From assembly GCA_026686845.1 (NCBI GenBank), contig JAIVEN010000014.1, positions 13,130,001 through 13,194,000 of the forward strand: a DNA stretch of 64,000 nucleotides. The letters run 5' to 3'. The DNA comes from Adenanthera pavonina (Eukaryota; Streptophyta; Magnoliopsida; Fabales; Fabaceae). Both the position numbers and the translations under genes were made by a program. Shown piece by piece: positions 1-13,610 of this stretch (positions are counted from its first letter, which is position 1; each line of letters starts with the position of its first letter). The notes below the pieces were generated by a model. The model saw only the letters and a list, made by a program, of their open reading frames with translations. It had not been told where the DNA came from and ran no database searches.

Positions 1-289
1 CCCAATTCCAGCGAATCAAACACAGCATAAAAGCTTTTGAAAAAAGTCATCCTACTTCCAAACATTTTGCGGCGTCATCTACAGATCAATCAGCTGTGCC
101 CTTTCCACTTTCCACCATTCAGCTCCTAAAACCCTGATTCCTGCATTCCTTCGTTGCAAATTTGCTAGGATAATGTGATTCGACCCTCCTCTAGCTCAAT
201 GAACTGACAAATCTCAAGATCAACATATTGCTGATTGGGTGCATATTTGGACTTTTGTTAATCTCAACAAAGTTGAAGTTGGATCTTTA
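1..289. other. Intergenic, no gene seen
   Basis: I see no convincing coding frame, RNA gene or repeat here. The last three bases (TTA, 287-289) are the likely target-site duplication of the MITE that follows. Confidence 0.5.
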
Positions 290-707
290 TGGTTTGTTTG
301 GTGGGAAGAAAATGGCGGGAAGGGGAGGGAAAATATTATTAAAATTTTTCCTCTCCTCCCCTTATATATTTTTCCCTCAAATTGAGGTAATTTGAGGGAA
401 AAATATGTTATTGTGTCCAAAATGACCAAAATACCCTTCATTTTTTCGTTATTCGGCCACACAATATACTGGTCAGTCTTGTCCTTATATTAACTTAAAT
501 AAATTAAGGGTATAATAGTCAAATTATAATTATTTTCCCTCCTTTCCCTTCATAACCCAAACAAGATAAAATTAAAATCCTTCCACTAAAATCCCTCCTT
601 TTTCCTTCCAAACGAGGTAAAATTAAAATCCCTTCTTTTCCCTCCCCTTCCTTTCTCTCCATTAAAATCCCTTCCCTCCTTTTCTCTCCTTTAAACCAAA
701 CAGGCCA
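290..707. mobile_element. PIF/Harbinger-like MITE, copy A
   Basis: The element starts TGGTTTGTTTGG and ends CCAAACAGGCCA, so its ends are inverted repeats (10 of 12 bases match). It is flanked on both sides by TTA (287-289 and 708-710), the 3-bp target duplication typical of PIF/Harbinger elements. The interior is low complexity: G/A-rich at the left (GGGAGG runs), C/T-rich at the right (CCTCCC runs), so it can fold back on itself. It codes for nothing. A related copy lies at 1233-1953. The superfamily call rests only on the TSD length and the end sequence. Confidence 0.65.
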
Positions 708-1232
708 TTAAAGTTCAGGCAGTTTTCATAACTTGAAGTGTTTATAAAAATATTTAAAATTATGTACAATCAAAATCCTCGAAATATATGTGTTCTAGTA
801 AAATACAAGAAGATCCGTCATTTCTAAATGTACAAGCCTTCGAAACCAATCAACGGTTATATCATTCATGCTGGCATTCGGTCGGACCCGACCTCTCACT
901 TATGTAGCGAAATCCATTATTCAGTCTCGCTGTTGCTTGGCAGCTTCCCATCACCATTGATCCATCAGGCCATCCCATCCAATCACAAGGTACGCTCCAG
1001 CTCTCACTTCCCGGTAAGAGTAGTTTGGGCATTCTCCAGTGGTTTTAGAATAGGAAGACTCATGGTAGAAGGATATTACAATACCGTGCTTACCAGTCCA
1101 GAAGACTAACTTCCTTAAGGAATTAGACCTAATGCAGATCCTCATCAAACATAGCTTCCAACTATTTCTTCACAAGTCAGCCTCTCTTCTGAATCCTTTG
1201 TTAAACAAGGTAGCCTATGTGAAAGCCCCTAA
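708..1232. other. Spacer between the two MITE copies
   Basis: A short open frame at 828-1109 has no recognisable domain and is overlapped by an equally open antisense frame. I do not call a gene here. Confidence 0.4.
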
Positions 1233-1953
1233 GGGGTTTGTTTGGTGGGGGGAAATGGAGGGAAGGAAAAGGAAGGGAAGGAATTTTGCTCCTCTCCCCT
1301 TGTTTGGCAATCACATAATTAGAGGAGGAGAGGAAAAATATTATTAAAATTTTTCCTCCCTTCCCCTCATATATTTCCCCCCCAAATTGGGGTAATTTTG
1401 GGGGGAGAGGGAATGTATTATTGTCTCTAATATGACCAAAATACTCTTCACTTTTTCATAACTCAACCACACAATATACTGGTCAGTCTTGTCGCGTCTC
1501 GTTTTGGTCTCACTGATAAAATATGAAATCCCTTAGTGACATGCATGTATGAAGTCACGAACACACACAGATACATTCGTATATTAACATATATAATTAT
1601 GGTTAAAATTGAGGAAAAAAAGAAGACACATACAATTATGATTGAGGTTAAGAAAAAAAAAGTATTTCCTTCTAATTAAAAACTTTGTCTAATATTTAAA
1701 CAAAAAAACTCTTTTTTTAATATAGAAAGAAAATATTAATTTAAATAAACTAAGGGTATAGTAATCAAATTATAATTATTTTCCCTCCCTTCCCTTCCTA
1801 ACCCAAACAAGGTAATATTAAAACCCATCCATTAAAATCCCTCATTTTCCCTCCAAACGAGATAAAATTAAAATCCCTTCTTTTTCCTCCCCTTCCTTTA
1901 CTTCCATTAAAATCCCTTTCCTCCCTTCCCCTTCTTTGAACCAAACATACCCT
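1233..1953. mobile_element. PIF/Harbinger-like MITE, copy B (longer)
   Basis: This is a second copy of the element at 290-707. It shares the GTTTGTTTGG left end, a matching CCAAACA right end, the stretch ACAATATACTGGTCAGTCTT and the terminal C/T-rich arm. Relative to copy A it carries about 240 extra bases in the middle (roughly 1492-1732), containing A/T-rich DNA and an ACACACAC-like tract. Flanking TAA triplets (1230-1232 and 1954-1956) are a plausible TSD. Whether copy B gained the segment or copy A lost it cannot be decided from one window. Confidence 0.6.
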
Positions 1954-2094
1954 TAAGGACTTAAATTATGGGATGACCAAGGAACAGCAAAAGGCCGTTG
2001 GATCCCTTTTTCTCAAGATTGCTCCCCACTTCAAACCTCTTAATTACTCTAATTTTGTAATCATTCCGGAGTTTCTCTTTTGCTAGGCATTTGT

Positions 2095-2117
2095 GTGTGT
2101 GTGTGTGTGAGAGAGAG
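2095..2117. repeat. GT/GA microsatellite
   Basis: A short (GT)n tract runs directly into (GA)n. Simple sequence repeat, no gene link seen. Confidence 0.8.
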
Positions 2118-2630
2118 CAGCGCTCTGCCATGCCATGTACTTTGTAAGGACATACAGATATACGCACAAGCTTGAAAGAGATATTTAAACATTCAGGTAA
2201 AAAAGGAAAAAAAGGAAAGGAATCGGTGGACCTATCACCGCCGCAAGTACCGGGGCTTTATTAAATAACGAAATAAACAGAACCTCTCAGTAATCAGTAT
2301 AATTTGTTGCCCAACTCCTCAGTATATTATCCACCTTCCTTTGCGTCTGCCCCTAAACCTTTAATGGGAAATATGTTTGTCAAGTTAGCATGAGGCCTCA
2401 CTATGTACAGCCAATAAATTATTGTGCCCGCACAACCTAATCACATTACAGGTCCCTCGCCTGTCTACTTGGAATGCTTATCAGTTACATATATCCTTGC
2501 TCTCCAAAGCATTCCCAAACAAAATTCAACGCTTATATAGATGAGCTTAAGAATACAACAAATCCTCAATATTAACTCTTACCAGAATCTTGCTATGCTG
2601 GAAGATAATTCTGTAAAGGAATGAGAAAAA

Positions 2631-5600
2631 TCACAGATTCTGGTTCCTTCTCTCTTGTTTTATCGCCTCATACGAACACATCACCTCTTTGAATTTAGTC
2701 TCAGCAGCCTCTGTATCATTCACACATCCACATATCAATAAGTTTCATCATATTGGTGTGAGGTTACATGATCTCTATTCAATGACATGTACTCATGTGC
2801 TACCTCTATTATCCTGGTTCTGATCAGGATGATGCTCCTTTGCCTTGGTCCGAAATGCTGTCTACAAACATGAGAGGAACATTTACTAAAATGAAACTAT
2901 GACAGACCAATCAAAGCAATGAAGGTAACACAATGAGCACCAATGCACACCATAGTATTTGAAGGCGGAAGCACTATGAGCAAAATGTAATAGAAGTCTC
3001 AAGAGCAAACACATTATAGGATATCAGAGGAGCCAAAATTGTTAGGCTTACAATTTATGATGAACAAAATCATACAACAATAGCCTCATCCCACTAATGT
3101 GAGATCGGCTACATGGATCATATGATCCCATTACCTATAAACAAAAATCATAAGTGCATTATTTTCTGCAAAATTTCATTAATATCCAATAAAATGATAT
3201 TAAAACTAGCTGTTGAGAAATGATGCTCAAACCCGACTACCCATGAAAAGCATGAAGCCTAACTATGAATCAGGTAGCACTGGGCTGAAAAGAAAACCAT
3301 ATAAAAGTGCTGGTCAATTAAGTGAGAAAGGGAAGAAAAATTACCTTAATCTCAGCATCTGTGTATGGTGCTGCTCTAAACCTGTATTGCAGCAAAAGGA
3401 GGAAACATTTTATAGTTAGTTAAGCAAGTATACTAACTTCTTAAGTAGACAGTAAGGTGCGATAAACCATTCATGGGTGGTCTGGTAAATATTCAAGATA
3501 GAAATCAAAATAACCTTTTTTCTTTTGGGGGTTTTGTGTTGTTTTTTTTTTTTTGGGGGTGTGGGGGGGTGGGGTTTGGGGTGTTGTTTAATATTATACA
3601 GGTTTGAGTCAATCCGGTTTAATAAACTGCAACTTGCTGACTGAACATGAGCTGCTTTAGATGAGATCTATGGTTATTGACCATTCTGAATGTGAATGTA
3701 TCATATGAGATGCATTCCTTAATCTAATCATTAAACCAGATGATTCCTTCTTCTCATTCCACAATTCTAGATCGTTTTCCGTGACATGAATCTTTTTCTT
3801 TTGGCCAGTGAAAACAACTATATTAACAAGAGATTCCATGATATAAATCAACTATCTCATACATTCTCCAGTTATATAAATAAAACATGCAGTATTTCCT
3901 ACTAAATCACATTGAGTAAGCCTGATTTTATGGTTCTAAAGTTGGAGAGCAATCAGGCGTTTCAACTTCTGTCACGAGGTAATATATACAATTTTAAACC
4001 ACACTAAGAAAAATTTAATTCCAAAGGATTATATCATTATAAATAGCATTTTGATTAATATCCAAGAATATTGAACTTATTTCAAGTGTATTAAACTTTT
4101 AAACTAATTAAATAATTTATAAGCCCAGCCGGCAAATTGCTTTCAGTATCTTTAAGATAAGAAAAAGAAGAGAATCCAACCAATTAACAATTGCACCAGG
4201 AACAGTTCCAAAATCTTCAATGATTTATACTTTCTCTTCTGGTTTAACACTTCAAGCTATATGTTACCTCAACACGCAACAGGATCATCTTCAGTAAGAC
4301 AAGTAAATTTCTGTCAGTACCTGTCAAGACCCAAAACTGAGTAGTGATGTGATAATGAATAGTTTCCACTTTCCCTTGGAGTTTCACGATAATTTGTCCT
4401 GTGATCTCTGAAGGATTTATCTGCCTTCCAATACCAATCATCTCTTTGGAAATGTTGATGATAGGCACCAGCGTCATTTTCCCTCCAACTTTCATAACTT
4501 CGATTGTATTTATTCCTTTCTCTGTTAAACACACTTTGCATACGCCTTATACGTTGCTGCAAAGAACAGATAGAATTGTCAAGGTTCAAGCTGACCAGCC
4601 AATCAAGCTTTAAGGCAAACTAAATATTGCAGTCAAATTTGTTTCTTTTGCAAAACAGCAGCATGCACCTTTTTGAAAGATAACAGAAGATTTTTTCCAT
4701 TTCAAATTAAATGAATGCAGTGCTAATTACAGATTACAAGTAGTATAGAAATAAATGATACTCACCACTCTCTCCATCTCCTCCTCGTACTCCTCTTGTA
4801 GTCTTTTATTGTATCTCCTCCATGCTTCTTCCTGAAAAGCCGAACGGAAAGAACTGCCAGTCCCTCCTTTCCATGATGACTGTGACCGGCACAGCTACAA
4901 AAAGTTCGATTGGATGCATGACAAGTTAAACATATGATGCATCTCTCAATCTTGTAATTTAAAAATTCTATTTAGAAAAAATAATAAACCACATGAGAGC
5001 ATGTCCAAGGGCATAAATCATAGCCAAAAAAAAAAAACCATTAAGGGCTTTTCGGTGGTGGAAAATAAAACAAATTAGTCATTTAGTCATTCAATTGCAA
5101 CACTTGAGGTGGAAGACAATATACATGAAACCAGTCCTTTTCTGAAAACTACTGCCATTTATAAAACAATAGCATAACTATGCCAAGTTGTGGCTGATTC
5201 CCCTAGCATAAAAAGGACTATGCAAACATAAAGATCGTAGAAGATCTAATGCTGTTGGTTGTAACACGTTTCATTGACCTCAAATTGATAGGAGCAGAAG
5301 GTTCCTACAATGTAGTAAAAACAAGAGGAAGCAGTCGAAGCATTTATCAAACAAATATAAATCTACCTGCAAGTAAAACCAATCAACCGTCCTGCGCAGC
5401 TGACCAACCTGCCGAATTGCTTCAGGCATTATTTGATAAATCATATTTAAAATGCAATGCAAAATAACTAGTCATCATTAGCAATAAGCTCTATTTCCAC
5501 AAGATGAAGTACAATTCCTTACTGCCACCAGGTAACTAAGCTCTTAGGAGCATATTCTATATTATTCTTAAAGAAAGTAAATAAAATTCGGGGCATTCAG

Positions 5601-5913
5601 GTCAAGACAACCTAGACATAGAAATGCCAATTCCGAGACCTTTAAACTGCCAAAAAAAAATCGATTTCCAGTTCCAACTAACAATTGAGTCTAGAAGGAC
5701 AATTTAATGATAGTAGTGACCTAAAATAATTAGATACCACATTGAAGAAGAAAAGGCGTGTATATAACTCACGGCGAAGGTAGTGGCGGTGGCTCCAATC
5801 AAGCCGAAGATGAAAACTCCCCAAAGCTTCATATCTTCGGCTTTTTCCTGATAGGGTTCGTTTGTTGACGGCCATGGATTATCTTTATCGCGATCAGCCG
5901 CCTCGTCCTTCAT
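2631..5913 (-). CDS. Membrane-anchored J-domain (DnaJ/Hsp40) protein
   Basis: Six exons on the minus strand join in phase to 226 residues: 5773-5913, 4766-4894, 4321-4556, 3345-3381, 2804-2861 and 2631-2710. All introns are GT-AG. Residues about 29-47 (MKLWGVFIFGLIGATATTFA) form one hydrophobic segment, so the protein is probably anchored by its N-terminal part. A charged, Arg/Glu-rich middle follows, with coiled-coil character. The J domain is at the extreme C-terminus, from about residue 162: HYSVLGLDR, then AEIKTAFRTKAKEHHPDQN with the HPD motif that stimulates Hsp70 ATPase, then KFKEVMCSYEAI. This is a type III J-protein, with no Gly/Phe region or zinc fingers. Reading through the fifth exon would hit a stop at 2793; splicing at 2803 instead restores the missing J-domain helix, so the spliced form is preferred. 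Cell compartment and client are unknown. Confidence 0.9.
3540..3592. repeat. T/G-rich low-complexity tract in an intron
   Basis: Long T run followed by GGGGGTGTGGGGGGG-type sequence inside intron 3 of the J-protein gene. On the minus strand of the transcript it is C/A-rich. No function seen. Confidence 0.7.
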
Positions 5914-6799
5914 TTTCCCTTCCTAACCAAACTCGGAGATCTTGTATCTTTGAATACCACAATCCAGACACATGCCACAGTTCGTTCTGTTATCTATCTG
6001 CTTCCCTTCACCGACTCACGGAATCTCCTTTTCCATATTTTCTTCTCCTGGTCGATAGGAATTGCAAAGATTGAGTTATAATTTATGAATAATCAGCACT
6101 AGTAGATTGTAACCCAAATGAATAAATAAATAATCAGCACTAGAAAGAAACACCTGGCGTATGCTCACCCGCGCAAAATTAACTACTCCGTATAAAAGGT
6201 CTTGTTACGCAGGCCTGCTCAGCCCATTACTATCTCAGATTGGGTCACAACTGAAGCCCATTATGAAAGGCCCAGTTAAATATGATAATCGGTTGATCAA
6301 TGATCACCGTTGGATGTCCCAAGTCCCAACCGACACGCTAGAAATTCCATTTTCCTGTTGGGAATGGAATAATGTGGAGCAACGACAGCGATACCGCGTA
6401 CCTAATCGTCTGTGTCCCTGGACAGACACAACGGAAAATATTTCAGATCTAGCCTCACACTGCGTCTGCAACATGCAGGTTCTGTAACATTAGATACTGG
6501 TAATTCCCTCTCATTGCTAGTTAGTTGACATTATACGGATCCCCATCTGGAATGGCTGCAATTCCTTTTATAAGAAATCATTGGTCTCTGCTGTGCAATT
6601 TTTTATTCCCATGGCCCGTTTTCAGCGGGTTTCTTAACGTGGGTCTGATCTGCGCGGATTAATCATATATGTTTGCTTCTCAAAGGTGTCATTCTGGCAC
6701 TAATTAAATGACCTTAGTTTGATTTATGGGTGGACTTATTCTCTTGCAGATAAACTCCATTAAAATCTTTGTGGTCATAAACAGTTGAATTGGAAAGTT
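5914..6799. promoter_or_regulatory. Shared intergenic region between divergent J-protein and CGR genes
   Basis: The two start codons (5913 on minus, 6800 on plus) face away from each other with 886 bases between, so this must hold both 5' leaders and both promoters. A 108-codon open frame at 6161-6487 has no recognisable domain and I leave it uncalled. Neither TATA box can be assigned with confidence. Confidence 0.5.
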
Positions 6800-8458
6800 A
6801 TGTCGAGGAGACCTGTAAATCCATCTCGGCGGTTCGGGGATACCGGAGGTGGATTGTTTTCCGCTTCCAAGGCACGGTCCTCGCCACTTTTGTCTGTTGT
6901 CCTCTTAGTCGTGGTAAGAACCAATTTTGCTATTCATTTTGTTCCCATAATCTTCACATTAGTTATAACAGATTATTCATGTTTAATCACTTGAATTCCA
7001 CAACTTTTTAGGGAGGCCTGCTTCTCATTGCCTATTTTCATAGCGGCTCAGGTTTGTCTCCTATTATTTCTTACTTGAATTTAGTGTCCAGTTTTCCTTT
7101 TTTAATAAAGATGAACTTGTGCATTTTTATTATGCTCTGTTCTAAAGCACTTGTTATTTTGCGATGGACTCTCCATTGATGATGTGAACACCTCTTGTAG
7201 TCTACGGTCTCTTATCTCTATTAGAACTTCCTATACATGCACTGTGCAGCAACTAAACTGCATCTTCTCTCTTTCATTCTGAATAGGTGGGAGCAGCGAA
7301 TTAGATTCTGTCAGCAGAGTTGAAGGTAATTTGAATTTGTTTCCTTCGAGATTTCCATTACCTTCAGTGTTTGGTATTATTTGGGAAATTAAGTCTTCTG
7401 GCTCAGCTTCTAATTAACAGCCATGACTTACCTTCGTATCTTAGAATTTAACACTGTCATCGGCACTTTTATCAAGTAATATTTTGGCTCATATGGAGCT
7501 TGTTGATGCAGGTGATTATTTGTGCACAGCAGAGGTCCAACGAGCAATTCCCATTTTGCAGAAAACTTATGGAGATAGCATGCGTAAAGTTTTGCATGTT
7601 GGGCCTGATACATGCTATGTAGTCTCTAGATTGCTAAAGGAGGAGGAAACTGAAGCTTGGGGTATAGAACCATATGATATAGAAGATGCCGATAGTACTT
7701 GCAAAGCACTTGTCCACAAAGGCATTGTGCGTGTAGCTGATATCAAGTTTCCTCTTCCATACAGGCCCAAATCATTCTCTCTAGTCATTGTATCAGATGC
7801 CCTGGATTACTTGTCTCCTAGATACCTCAACAAAACTCTACCTGATCTAACAAGGGTATCAGCTGAAGGCACCGTAATCTTTACTGGTAAGAGCACTTTA
7901 TGATATCTTTAAAGTAGTGTGATTGAATTTATGCACTAAGAATTTTAACTTTAAGGATTCATGCCTTATTTAATATTTACTAAGAACTTGAACCTTTAAC
8001 ACTGTGCTGCCAGCTAGCGTGGAAGATTATTTGATAAACAGTTAATAACTATTTCGACCTGGAACTGACATCTTAAAACATTTATCAATGTAGGTTTTCC
8101 AGGTAATCAAAAGGCTAAGGTTGCAGATGTTTCTAAATTTGGAAGAGCGGTGAGTGGATGTTTACATGAATCATAGTAATAAGTGATTTACTGATGTTTG
8201 TGTTATTGCTGGTTTATTGATGTTATTGCAGTAAATTGCCAATTACGGAGCTAGTATAAATGGAATAGAACATGTTTCTAAATGAATGGAATTGTGTTTG
8301 CTCAGGCTAAGATGAGGAGTTCATCCTGGTGGGTCCGTTATTTTGCTCGGACTAACTTAGAGGAGAATGTATTCGCTTATAATAAGTTTGAGCAGGCTTC
8401 ATCAAAGAGTTCTTACGTTCCTAAATGTCAGGTATTCCACCTCAAGTCTCTACAATGA
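6800..8458 (+). CDS. CGR3: CGR2/CGR3-like Golgi pectin methyltransferase
   Basis: Six exons give 258 residues: 6800-6913, 7012-7051, 7287-7325, 7512-7886, 8094-8149 and 8306-8458. All joins keep frame. The start MSRRPVN matches the family N-terminus. Residues about 29-47 are a single membrane-spanning signal anchor (SPLLSVVLLVVGGLLLIAYF), as expected for a type II Golgi enzyme. The lumenal part begins GDYLCTAEVQRAIPILQ and continues through RKVLHVGPDTCYVVSRLL (the nucleotide-binding-like stretch) and SFSLVIVSDALDYLSPRYLNK, all close to Arabidopsis CGR2/CGR3 as I recall them. These proteins are known as probable S-adenosylmethionine-dependent homogalacturonan methyltransferases that act in cell-wall pectin synthesis. 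The C-terminal exon carries SSSWWVRYFARTNLEEN and ends VFHLKSLQ. The protein looks complete. I cannot tell CGR2 from CGR3 orthology; the symbol denotes the family. Confidence 0.95.
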
Positions 8459-11400
8459 ATTTTGGTTGATTTCATCTGTGCTTTGGAGCTCTTGATGGCT
8501 GCATACTCCTCCGTTTTCCGTCTAGATATCTATTCTTTGAAATACCAGCCCCTGGTGGTAAAGGATATTCGAGTTTGGTATGTAATTAATTTATCAGTTG
8601 TTAGACAATAATCTTATATTTTAACTTTTACATATTTTAATTTTTATTAAATAAAAAATATCTAAGTATAAATTGTAATATAAAAAGTAAAAGGAAAACT
8701 TGTGGATATTTCAATTTTTATTATTTTTATTTTAAAATTTTTAAATTAAATATTTTTAGAGAAAAAAATCATATAAAAAAAATTACATTAAATAATTGTA
8801 GGAACTAATGAGAAATTTTCAAGAAAAAATAGAGTATATAATTTGTGAAGGGTATTTTAAGAACAATATTTCATAATTAAGGTCATTTCTGTCATTTGAT
8901 CTCTATTTCCAATATTAGGAATAAGCAAAATCAGTATCCAAGTAGGAAAACTAACTCCCTAATCTCTAGCCATCTTCAATCCAATGGGAGTCCAGATTTT
9001 CACTCTTATATCCAACCAAACAATACAAATGTGAAAATAGAATTTGATTCTTACTCCATAAATACTGAGAAAATGAACCAAATCAGCCATTTGGGTTCAA
9101 ATGCAAGCTTTATCAGGTTTGGGGGAATTTTAATGAATTCATTAAGGTACGTTATATATATATATCCTAATGAACACCAAAACGAGGTCAAAATAGGATT
9201 ATAGACTAGACTTGGGTGACCGAATCCATTTGCTAAGACGAACAAGTATTTCAACACTAACTAGGTAATACAATTTCTGAAACAGAGGATCTTATTCTTT
9301 TCAGAATCCACAATATTTGCTTCTCCAAATGTGGCCTTAATACAATTTTGAAATGTAGTTCTCAAACGTCACCATCAAACTTTAATCAATTTATTCTAAC
9401 CCTAATCACCAAATATTAATATTTGCTGTAAGTAAACACAAGTCATGTCATGCGAAATAGCTGTGTAGCAGAGGAGCAGTTAGTTCCTCAAACTACATAT
9501 GATCGGGAGGCCGGACAGAACCTTTTTATGTTTGGGCTATACCCTTAACGGGGATCCTCCATCGTGCATGCTCAAGAACAAATCTCGCCCATCAATTTTT
9601 GTTATATAACCTGCATGGCAGATTTCAATATATATTTAATGTCTAAATTTTTTTATTTTTAACTGAAATGTATAATTAAAACAATATTTCAATTTTTACC
9701 ACGCAAATATTAGTTCAGGCCAAAAAATAAATACCACACAAATATTAGTCTCTCTATATATAATTTGTTAATAACAATTGACAAGTTATCTTTATTTTAT
9801 AATGTATTTAAAAAAATAAAATATATAAATAACTAAATCTAAGCATCCCGCAATTTGAATTAGAAAAAAAAAAAGACTATTTGATTCATGAAACTCTTTT
9901 TCTATCCCCTCTTAAAATCCAAATAGTCATATTTTATTGAAAAAACTTGAAGTAATATGGATGGATACAAAGTGATATTGATGGATATATATGCACAAAT
10001 ATAAAAAACATATTGTATCATATATCAGATATTGGTACATCTACCTATTTTTAGCGCATCACTGTTGGACTGTGTTAACTGGGCATTGGGCAAGAGCTTT
10101 GACAAAATAGTATCAAATTGCATTCTAATTTCGTGCGTTTGAATTTTTGAAAAACACAATACATAAAAGCATGTATATTATGAGGTGATTTATACTCATT
10201 TTGTATACTTATTATAATATCTCTCTTTTTATAATTTTACTTTTAAATATATCATATTTATTTATATTTTATGAATTATGGTAATAATGTGTTGCTGACA
10301 GTGCTTATCTTTGCAAAAGGGTAGTGACACCTTTTAACAAAAAAGCTTAAATATAGAATAGTGGTGCACGCAGATTTCCTTATTTGAGTAAGCAGCGGAA
10401 AGTGTGGAGCAAGTTGCAAGTTGAATTATTGAAAGCAAAACGTAAGCTCCATAATTGGTCTCAATTGCCAAAGATGCCACTTCCTCTCTTTCCCAGCCAT
10501 TCCTGTAGCTTAGTGCCTTTCCTTCGTGTTTCTCAGTTACATGTGCTCTTTCTCATATCATATATGTAGCTTTGTTAACTAGAGGTGTATAATTAATTAA
10601 AAGCACAAATAAGTAACTTAGATATGTCAATTTCGGATTGAATATATATATATTCGGGTTTTTACCTAGCTCAGATATATTTGACCCACTCTATTTAATT
10701 ATTAATTTGTTGTAATTAATATCCCACCCACAACATATTGACACGCGACACATATATGGGCCAAAAGGCCATGTCGCGAGGGTTACATGTTTTTTTGTTT
10801 GTTCTGTGGACTAACCACTTTTCTTATGGTATCAAATTAAATCACCGTATGAGTTAAGAAAACTCATAATGTTGGATTTAGTGGGTATAGGAGAGCCACG
10901 CAAAGTAGCTGATGTTATTATTTAATTTCTTATTTTTGTTGTTTTGTTTTCTTTTGGGTCATTTGACCCCACTTATCTACAAAAAAAAATAAATAAATAT
11001 CTGATATCCATTGGTTATACATAGGACTTTGATTAATCCAATAAGAATAGCAAAACTCTAACGCAATTATGCACTTAAAGCTCAGACTTAATATTTCTGG
11101 TGTAAGTAGCACAACCCTCTTCCGATTGAGTTAGGCACGGGTTGGTATCAGCCACTTTTGGATTAAAGTGTCAACCGTTTAGCTTAAGCGATACGTATTT
11201 ACATACTTTTGAACCGCATCTTCTTTTGTGTCGTTAATTAAAAATGTCATGCCCCGTCTCGGACAAAACAAAGACACTTCCATAATAATAGAATTGACGG
11301 TAATTGTAATTTAGCAAATTACCTATGAGTAGAATGTATAATATATATAATATGCGTTTTCTTTGGAAAGTTTGTGGGGACGTTGTGGAATGTATCTGGT

Positions 11401-13610
11401 AGGCACGAAACGAATGAATGGAATATTCTTGGGAAAGTAGGGCAAATGTGTAGGAGCAACGAGTGTATATTTTGGAGAGAGACATATTCTATTTGGGTGA
11501 TATTGTACGGTGGATAATATATAGTTGTTTCTTCGGAACCTAGTTGGTTGTGTCTTTGGACCAAGTCAACAGTTGTAATGAGTAGTAGAGTGTGGAGAGA
11601 GAATGGGAAATTGAATTAAGGGGGAATTACGTTCTGGACCAACCAGCATCTCAAATTAATCACAAATAAGAATTTTTAACTAAAAATCAGTGATAAAAAT
11701 GAGAGACTGAGTTGCAAAAATAGAAGAATAAATAGTAAAAAATTTTGCTTTGTAATTAATTTGAGATATTAGTCCCAAAATGTAATTTTCCCTTGAATTA
11801 ATCCTCTCTTGTACTATTCATGAACTAGGCAGTTAAAAACATTTCTATTAATGCGACTTTTATTTCAATAAAATTCATTATTTAAATTTTTTTAACACTA
11901 TGGTATCTTTCAGTCAATAGTCAAATATTAATCTTTTCAAAGTATAGAGGTACAATATATGCAATGTGTAATATGAAAATAATACAAATTGCATTAGCAA
12001 TAGGATAATTACAAAAAATTATTAATTTTATTTTCTTAATAAAGAAAGTTTGGATAACTTGGGTTCTATGAGCTTAAAAGAATCAAACAAGTCTCACAAC
12101 TCAAAGACCACTAGTCACTTATAGAAGAACTTACAAATTATCCACTAAAAAAGTTATAATATCTATGACTGGATTGGAAGTTTGAGAGTGGCGTGTCATA
12201 TTTTTTTCTATCCAATTAGAATAATTTAAATTAATAATATTTTATTCTTTCAATGCTTACATCTTTATCTTGATTAAAATATGTTTTCCTTTACATTCAC
12301 TTCATATTTAAATTATTTTGATTAAAAAATTAAATAAATAACATGATATTCTAAAACTATATAATCAATATTTTCTATTTTTTGAAAAAATTCTTCTATT
12401 ATCAATTTATAAATAATGGCGTCCCGCAAGTAAAAGATTAAAAAAAAAAGTTGATTTTATAAAAGGGAGCTGGAGATTCTTAACCGTCAATATATATAGT
12501 AAAATCTGTACTGAGTTGCTCTATATTTTTAGTATTTATACATCATGAACATTATAAGTTATTTCAATGTTTAAACAAATATATGCAGTGTACAGTACTA
12601 CTTCTAGTTTGGAATGAAGTCATTTGAATATTTTAGGTTGTTTGGTACAAGAAATGAGAATGTTGGTGAGTTGGAATCCAGGTGGCAGGAGAGGGAGGGG
12701 GTTGGGAGGGTCACCAAGTTTTGATCAAGAAATGAAGGTCCAATCAAGATGAGGAAAGTACAATGATTAATGTCAAAGCTTTCCACACAATAAAAAAGCT
12801 GTTGTGTCCGTAGCCCACATCGCTGCATTAAAATTCTATTATGCATGGATTGTTAAGAGCAACAGGTTTCAGAATATCCACATGGCCTCCTTATCCCATC
12901 CGTGTCCATGTCGGGAATCTTGGTCTTATTTTCAATGTCACCCATCCCCCATTTCCCTCTGCTACGGCCAAACCTAACCTATATTCTCCCTCCTCTTCTC
13001 CCCACCATTTTACTTCCTCAAGCTTTTTTTTTACTTTGTTGCAATTCAGTGCTTTTGTGCCCACTGGTTCCATGTATGCAAAATCAAACACACACCACAC
13101 GCATATCAATGTTTGATTGTACAATAACCCCAGGCATGCATGTCGGAATTCATCAACACATATTCAACTATTTAACACTTTTCTCTTTAAAAACTGGAGG
13201 CTCTTAAATCATATACAAGTGAGGTGTGAGTATGTGTTTATAAGTTAGGAAAAGGGAGCTTTCAACTACCACTTTCATTAAGTAGTTTTGTTAACTCATG
13301 GAGAAAAATAAACTACTTCCTTTATATTTATCATTTTATCCACTGTTTTACTCTCCCTTGTCTTTTATATAAATTACTTTCTAAACAAATTTTATTGTTT
13401 AAAATATAAGTTACAATGCAAAATTTTATGTGGCATTACTTATTGTATTCTAAAAATGCCTTTATTGTTAATTGCTTTGTGGAGTATTAATTAGTTTAAA
13501 GAGTATCAAATTTATGATATTTATTAAGAGTAAAGATAGACATTAAAGTAATTTATTGATGCAATTAATTTTTCTTGATTTAGTTGAAAGTGATTACTCC
13601 CTTTGATTTA
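8459..13610. other. AT-rich intergenic DNA, no gene supported
   Basis: Open frames here are short and overlapped by equally open antisense frames (for example 8896-9204, 11234-11564 and 12841-13207). None has a recognisable domain, plausible splice partners or coding-like composition. The first 200-300 bases will include the 3' UTR of the CGR gene. A C/T-rich stretch at about 12950-13020 is the only local departure from high A+T content. Confidence 0.5.

Noticed and set aside
2793..2861. J-protein ending at the stop in exon 5
   Set aside because: It would truncate the J domain just after HPD. A GT donor at 2803 and an exon at 2631-2710 restore the missing helix in frame.
11100..11230. Possible SINE or tRNA-like fragment
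   Set aside because: A short GGTTGGTATCAGCC-like stretch has no A box, tail or flanking duplication.
12841..13207. Overlapping frames on both strands
   Set aside because: Plus and minus frames are equally open over C/T-rich DNA, with no domain and no splice partners.
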